This document shows positions 23,900 through 28,371 of a stretch of 28,371 nucleotides of DNA, piece by piece (the stretch's first letter is position 1; every line of letters starts with the position of its first letter). The DNA is from CAUUCX01 sp041844835 (GTDB lineage: Bacteria > Bacillota > Clostridia > Peptostreptococcales > Anaerovoracaceae). The notes below the pieces were generated by a model. It did not search any database. It was not told where the DNA came from and saw only the letters and a program-made list of their open reading frames with translations. Location of the stretch: positions 1 through 28,371 of the forward strand of contig JBGZBU010000017.1 in NCBI GenBank assembly GCA_041844835.1, read 5' to 3'. Made by a program: the position numbers and the translations under genes.

Positions 23900-25819
23900 T
23901 TAAATATCTATTTTCGCTCTTCTTGCGTTTTCCTCAATAAATTGTTTTCTAGGCGGGACTTTATCGCCCATAAGCGTCGTAAAGACTTCATCGGCGGCCG
24001 CCACATCATCTACCGTAATTTTAATGAGTGTCCTTTTTTCATAATCCATGGTTGTCTCCCAGAGCTGGTTATAGTCCATTTCACCAAGACCCTTGTAGCG
24101 CTGTATGGTCAGTTTCCCTTTTTGCTCACCGAGCTGTTTTAAAAGATCTTCCTGCTCACGTTCCGTATATGTGTAATGAACTTCTTTTCCTATTTTTGTT
24201 TGGAATAACGGCGGTTGTGCGGCATACACATATCCGCCCTCAATGAGCGGTTTCATATAGCGATAAAAGAAAGTCAGAAGCAGCGTTCTGATATGTGCTC
24301 CGTCAACGTCCGCATCCGTCATTATTATGATCTTGTGATATCTGAGTTTTTCTATATCAAAATCATCGCCTATCCCGCAGCCGAAAGCGGTAATCATATT
24401 TTTTATTTCATCGGAGTTAAGTATTCTGTCAAGCCGTGCTTTTTCTACATTCAATATTTTGCCTCTAAGCGGCAATATTGCCTGTCTTTGACGATCGCGC
24501 CCGCTTTTTGCGCTGCCGCCTGCGGAATCTCCCTCCACCAGGAAAATTTCGGAAAGTTCCGGTTTTTTCTCAATGCAGTCCGCCAGTTTTCCCGGCAAGG
24601 ATATACCCTCAAGTATACCTTGTTTACGAGTTATCTCTCTTGCTTTTCTTGCCGCTTCTCTCGCACGGGCCGCTCTTAAGCATTTATCCATTATGATGCG
24701 CGCTTCTTGCGGATTTTCATCTAAAAATGCCGTCAAAAATTCATTTGTGGTAGTCTCCGTAAAACCGCGCATAGAACTGTTTCCAAGCTTTGTTTTTGTC
24801 TGCCCTTCAAATTGAGGCTGGGTGAGTTTTACCGAGATAATTGCTGTTAGTCCCTCGCGCACATCATCACCTGTAAGTGCCGGATCTTTTTCTTTCAGAA
24901 AATTATTTTTGCGAGCATAATCATTAAATACCCTTGTAAGTGCGGATCTGAATCCAACCATGTGCATTCCGCCCTCGGTAGTATTTATATTATTAGCATA
25001 TGAGAGGACCACTTCACTGTATGCATCGGTGTATTGCATTGCAATTTCAACCTCGCTGTCATCGCGTTCAGCGCTGAAGTATATTATGTTTTTATGCAGA
25101 TTTTCTTTATTTCTGTTCAGATGCTCTACAAACTGCTTAATTCCGCCCTCATAGTAGAATTCCAGTTTCTTTTCCTGTTCCGCTCTTTGATCTTCAAGAG
25201 TTATTCTTATTCCCTTGTTTAAAAAAGCCATTTCTCTGAAACGATGAGCCAGCGTATCGAAATCATATTCCGTTTCGTCGAAAATTTCAGGATCCGGCCA
25301 AAATGAACTTCTTGATCCGGTGTGTGCGGACTTGCCCACAACTTCGAGTTCCGTAACCTTTTTCCCGCGTGCATATTCCTGACGATATAATTTATCATCC
25401 CTCATAACTTCAACAATCATCTTTGTTGAAAGCGCGTTAACAACTGAAGCTCCTACACCATGCAGCCCGCCTGAAACTTTGTAGCCGCCGGCTCCGAATT
25501 TCCCTCCGGCATGAAGCACCGTATGAATTACTTCCACCGCGGGAATTCCTAATTTTGCATGAGTATCTACAGGCATTCCTCTTCCGTCATCCTCTACAAC
25601 TATTGAGTTGTCCGCCTGAATTATTATCTCAATATTTTTACAATACCCGGCTAAAGCCTCATCGACTGAATTATCAACTATTTCATATACAAGGTGATGT
25701 AATCCTCTGGGACCCGTGCTGCCTATATACATTCCGGGTCTTTGACGAACCGGCTCCAGCCCCTCAAGCACTTCTATCTGTTCGGCATTATACTGCTGTT
25801 CGACTGTGTTAATCGCCAT
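23900..25819 (-). CDS. gyrB: DNA gyrase subunit B
   Basis: This is the ATPase subunit of gyrase. The GHKL ATPase domain shows EIVDNSVDEALAG with catalytic Glu and Mg-binding Asn, EDDGRGMPVD and GGLHGVGASVV. The TOPRIM domain begins with VEGDSAGGSAKSG near residue 427 and continues with PLRGKILNVE and DADVDGAHIRTL. The C-terminal YKGLGEM segment is normal. The length of 639 is typical for Gram-positive GyrB. AGGAGA lies upstream of the ATG, and a clear promoter is at 25883-25911. gyrA follows after 53 bases. Confidence 0.98.
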   Translation of the reverse strand: MAINTVEQQYNAEQIEVLEGLEPVRQRPGMYIGSTGPRGLHHLVYEIVDNSVDEALAGYCKNIEIIIQADNSIVVEDDGRGMPVDTHAKLGIPAVEVIHTVLHAGGKFGAGGYKVSGGLHGVGASVVNALSTKMIVEVMRDDKLYRQEYARGKKVTELEVVGKSAHTGSRSSFWPDPEIFDETEYDFDTLAHRFREMAFLNKGIRITLEDQRAEQEKKLEFYYEGGIKQFVEHLNRNKENLHKNIIYFSAERDDSEVEIAMQYTDAYSEVVLSYANNINTTEGGMHMVGFRSALTRVFNDYARKNNFLKEKDPALTGDDVREGLTAIISVKLTQPQFEGQTKTKLGNSSMRGFTETTTNEFLTAFLDENPQEARIIMDKCLRAARAREAARKAREITRKQGILEGISLPGKLADCIEKKPELSEIFLVEGDSAGGSAKSGRDRQRQAILPLRGKILNVEKARLDRILNSDEIKNMITAFGCGIGDDFDIEKLRYHKIIIMTDADVDGAHIRTLLLTFFYRYMKPLIEGGYVYAAQPPLFQTKIGKEVHYTYTEREQEDLLKQLGEQKGKLTIQRYKGLGEMDYNQLWETTMDYEKRTLIKITVDDVAAADEVFTTLMGDKVPPRKQFIEENARRAKIDI

Positions 25820-25882
25820 ACTAAAAATCTCCTATTTTTCATATATGTGAACTAAAAATAAAATATTTACAAACACCACTGC

Positions 25883-25911
25883 ATTATATAATAAAATTAG
25901 GTTTTTTTCAA
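25883..25911 (-). promoter_or_regulatory. Promoter of the gyrB-gyrA operon
   Basis: On the minus strand TTGAAA (25911-25906), a 17-base spacer and a perfect TATAAT (25888-25883) lie about 65 bases before the gyrB ATG. This gives a leader of about 55 bases. Confidence 0.85.
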
Positions 25912-25947
25912 GAAACCCGCGCTTTAATAGTAAATAATAAAACAATT

Positions 25948-25976
25948 AAAAAAAGCCGCTCAAATCGGCGTTTTTT
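25948..25976 (-). terminator. Terminator after recF (probably bidirectional)
   Basis: GCCG (25955-25958) and CGGC (25966-25969) form a short stem flanked by seven A and six T, which pair in part. On the minus strand the U-tract of seven follows the stem. It lies between recF and the gyrB promoter and separates the two units. Confidence 0.7.
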
Positions 25977-26027
25977 AATATTGTACATATATTCCAATAT
26001 TTAATATATATTTCTTTCTCTTTTTAT

Positions 26028-27230
26028 CTAAAAAATCTCTCCTTCTCCACTTTCATTTTTTTTCACTCTAAAAAGCTTATAGTGCGTTTTTATGAGCTTT
26101 TCCTGTTCATCATTTAAATCTGCGCAGGTTATAAATACCTGAACTCCGTCAATATTGCTCAAAAGGTATGTTTGCCGCTCTTTATCTAGCTCCGACAATA
26201 CATCGTCCAGCAGCAATACGGGGCGAACACCGCTCATTTCTTCTGTTATTTTAAGCTGAGCAAGCTTCAATGACAAAACGACCGTCCTCTGCTGTCCTTG
26301 TGAACCGTATTTTTTTACATCGTTATTATCTATAAATATTGATATATCATCTCTGTGAATTCCTGTTGTAGTTGTTTGTACTGTAATATCGCGTTTTCTA
26401 TTTTTTGAAAAATTTTCAATTATTTCACTTTTTAAAATTTCTCTTATTTCCGTCCTTTTTCTGCTGTAATCGCTATTTGTTATGCTTCTTTCGTATATTT
26501 TTATAAAGCCCTCTTCTACAGCCTTTTCAAGTGCATTGCTCTTTATTGACGGATTGTATTTTACGCTTAAATTTTCTATACCAGATGTTATATTTTTTTG
26601 TATATCTCGTGCTTTTTCTTCTATTCCGCTTATCAATGCTGCTCTTTCAATCATTATATTTGCGCAGTGCTCAGATAATTTTTCTTCCCATATATCAAGA
26701 TGCTTCATTATTTTAGCCGCGCTTTCCCTCGATTTGAGAAGCGCATTTCTTTGCATCAATATTTTTTTATATAATACCAATTCTCTGTAATATGATTTTT
26801 TTATCATTGAAAGTTCTATATCTACAAACCTTCTTCTAGCGGCGGGATCTCCTTTTATCAATTTTAAATCTTCAGGTGAAAAAATAACACAGTATATATT
26901 TTCAAAAATATCTGACATTCTTCTTTGCGCTACATCATTAACCTTTATCATTTTTCCCTGTTTTCCGATTTTTATGTTTACTTCTGTCTTCTCTCCATCT
27001 TCCTGCTCGGCATTTACATATATATCCGCATCTTCTTCTCCAAATTTTATCATTTCCGCGTCTTTTGACGTTCTGAATGATTTTCCTATCGCAGACGAAT
27101 ATATCGCTTCAATTACATTTGTTTTTCCGTTTGCGTTATTTCCAATTAAAACATTGACCCTGTCATCAAATACAAGGTCAACCTTTTTATAATTTCTGAA
27201 GTTATTAAGTCTTAAGTTTTTTATTATCAT
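26028..27230 (-). CDS. recF: DNA replication and repair protein RecF
   Basis: This is an SMC-like ATPase that helps load RecA at gaps. Walker A is GNNANGKT (30-37), the signature is GSQGQ, and Walker B is LLLDDVLSELD. The 400 residues exceed the usual 360-375, mainly through a charged middle region and tail. It begins 2 bases after dnaN with no good Shine-Dalgarno, so it is probably translated by coupling. The small S4-domain gene (yaaA) found between dnaN and recF in many Bacillota is absent. The gene is markedly AT-rich compared with the left half of the window. Confidence 0.96.
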   Translation of the reverse strand: MIIKNLRLNNFRNYKKVDLVFDDRVNVLIGNNANGKTNVIEAIYSSAIGKSFRTSKDAEMIKFGEEDADIYVNAEQEDGEKTEVNIKIGKQGKMIKVNDVAQRRMSDIFENIYCVIFSPEDLKLIKGDPAARRRFVDIELSMIKKSYYRELVLYKKILMQRNALLKSRESAAKIMKHLDIWEEKLSEHCANIMIERAALISGIEEKARDIQKNITSGIENLSVKYNPSIKSNALEKAVEEGFIKIYERSITNSDYSRKRTEIREILKSEIIENFSKNRKRDITVQTTTTGIHRDDISIFIDNNDVKKYGSQGQQRTVVLSLKLAQLKITEEMSGVRPVLLLDDVLSELDKERQTYLLSNIDGVQVFITCADLNDEQEKLIKTHYKLFRVKKNESGEGEIF

Positions 27231-27232
27231 TT

Positions 27233-28369
27233 TCAGTTCATTCTAACAGGTAATATCAAATATTCGAATTTGTTTCCTTCGACAGGTTTTATGAGGCATG
27301 GCGTTATATTTGAGTTTAATTCCAATTTAACCTCATCGTCATCAATCACCTTCAATACATCTATTATATATTTTGAATTAAATCCTATTTCCAGATCCTC
27401 ACCGCTTTTATTTACGATTATTTCTTCTCTAAGATCTCCTTCATCACATTTTGACGTTACTTCGAGCAATCCGTCCGATATATTTAAAACTATCAGATTA
27501 TTTTTCCCCTCTTTTGCGAGCAATGCCGCTCTTTCGGTACAATTAAGAAGATCTTCCCTTTTTATTATCACATCGGTTTTACTCTCTTTCGGCAGTATGC
27601 TCTTGTATTTTACAAATTCTCCGGCAAGCAATCTCATTGTTATTTTTGAATCTTCCATGGAGATCACCGCAATTTTATCACTCACCATCATTTCAATATT
27701 ATCATCTTCGTCATTTTCAGTAAATATTTTAGCTATTTCCGTCATTATGCGCGATGATATTATTATTTTTCTCTCATCTTCATTCCTAAGCGGTTCTCTT
27801 ACAATCGCCATTCTGAAGCCGTCAATGGCAATCATATTCATCATCTCTTTTTCAAGCTCAATTAAAATTCCTACTATTATTCCTTTTGATTCGTCTATAC
27901 TGGCGGAAAATGCCGTTTTTTTGATCATTTCCTTAAAATTTTGTCTAGGTAAGGATATTTTTTTCTTTTCCTCTTCCCCGTCTCTTATGCTCGGAAATTC
28001 AGCTGCTGAAATTCCTATAATATTGAATTTCAGCTTTCCTTGCCTTATTGATATATATCCCGACTCATCGGAATCTTCGGATTCATTTTCGTTCGGGGTA
28101 TATTCTATTTCAATATCACCCGCAGGAATTTTTTTAATTATATCATCAAACAGTTTAAACTGTACTATTATGGATCCTTCCTCCATTATTTCGGCATTTA
28201 TATTTTTTTCTATCTGTATGTTGAGATCCGTTGCCGTTAATTTCAATTTGTTTTCTTTTGCTTCAAGAAGAACTCCTTTCAGTACAGGCATAGTAGTTCT
28301 GAACGCAACCGCTTTCGATACGGTTCCCAATGCTTTTGAAAGAATTTGCTGATTACATCTAAACTTCAT
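27233..28369 (-). CDS. dnaN: DNA polymerase III subunit beta (sliding clamp)
   Basis: DnaN forms the ring that tethers DNA polymerase III to its template. It is complete: the start codon lies at 28369-28367, two bases from the window edge, and the length of 378 is normal. MKFRCNQQILSKALGTVSKAV at the start, TTMPVLKGVLLEA, LTATDLNIQIEKNI and the C-terminal YLILPVRMN are typical. Its ribosome-binding site and promoter lie outside the window, with dnaA expected there. The minus strand is used, and the gene is as AT-rich as recF, which follows after 2 bases. Confidence 0.98.
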   Translation of the reverse strand: MKFRCNQQILSKALGTVSKAVAFRTTMPVLKGVLLEAKENKLKLTATDLNIQIEKNINAEIMEEGSIIVQFKLFDDIIKKIPAGDIEIEYTPNENESEDSDESGYISIRQGKLKFNIIGISAAEFPSIRDGEEEKKKISLPRQNFKEMIKKTAFSASIDESKGIIVGILIELEKEMMNMIAIDGFRMAIVREPLRNEDERKIIISSRIMTEIAKIFTENDEDDNIEMMVSDKIAVISMEDSKITMRLLAGEFVKYKSILPKESKTDVIIKREDLLNCTERAALLAKEGKNNLIVLNISDGLLEVTSKCDEGDLREEIIVNKSGEDLEIGFNSKYIIDVLKVIDDDEVKLELNSNITPCLIKPVEGNKFEYLILPVRMN

Positions 28370-28371
28370 AA

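Noticed and set aside
27270..28352. A 360-codon open frame on the plus strand covering almost all of dnaN
   Set aside because: It is the antisense of a certain gene, is very rich in Ser, Ile and Phe as expected from AT-rich complement, and has no recognisable domain.

Overview
The window looks like the leftward arm of a chromosomal replication origin in an anaerobic member of the Bacillota, class Clostridia. The evidence is the right-end order dnaN-recF-gyrB-gyrA, clostridial-type families (DUF2325, DUF3793, UPF0182, a long glutamine synthetase) and strong Shine-Dalgarno sequences. Genus cannot be fixed from this sequence. Almost every gene lies on the minus strand and so runs away from the presumed origin beyond the right edge. 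The exceptions are a partial SLH-domain gene at the left edge and trxA.

Right to left: dnaN and recF (27.2-28.4 kb) are closely packed and AT-rich. A terminator and a clean promoter follow, then gyrB-gyrA and a two-gene anti-sigma/SigB-type sigma module, then trpS. trxA converges on trpS. Folate cyclo-ligase and a PHP phosphoesterase form a pair, and a tRNA-Lys(CTT) with its own promoter follows. Next is a three-gene operon, DUF2325-DUF3793-flavodoxin. It has a near-consensus promoter with an inverted repeat resembling a DtxR/IdeR-type metalloregulator site at the predicted transcription start. Two membrane proteins of unknown role come next: a 143-residue one, and a 905-residue one with a zinc ribbon, coiled coil and one membrane span. 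An ATP-type PEP carboxykinase follows. The left part is a tight cluster UPF0182-glnA-serS-Orn/Lys/Arg decarboxylase-aroB.

Most of the window is core housekeeping: replication, topology, tRNA charging, nitrogen assimilation and the shikimate pathway. The points that most deserve a second look are: (1) the putatively iron-controlled DUF2325-DUF3793-flavodoxin operon; (2) the RsbW-like partner of the sigma factor, which has lost the usual ATP-binding residues and has no neighbouring RsbV; (3) the 905-residue zinc-ribbon envelope protein; (4) two plus-strand terminators embedded in the 3' ends of convergent minus-strand genes (aroB and trpS). I found no CRISPR array, insertion sequence or complete mobile element.

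Several starts are set by the ribosome-binding site rather than by the longest frame: glnA, the zinc-ribbon gene, the 143-residue gene, flavodoxin and the anti-sigma gene. Three genes appear to start with TTG.
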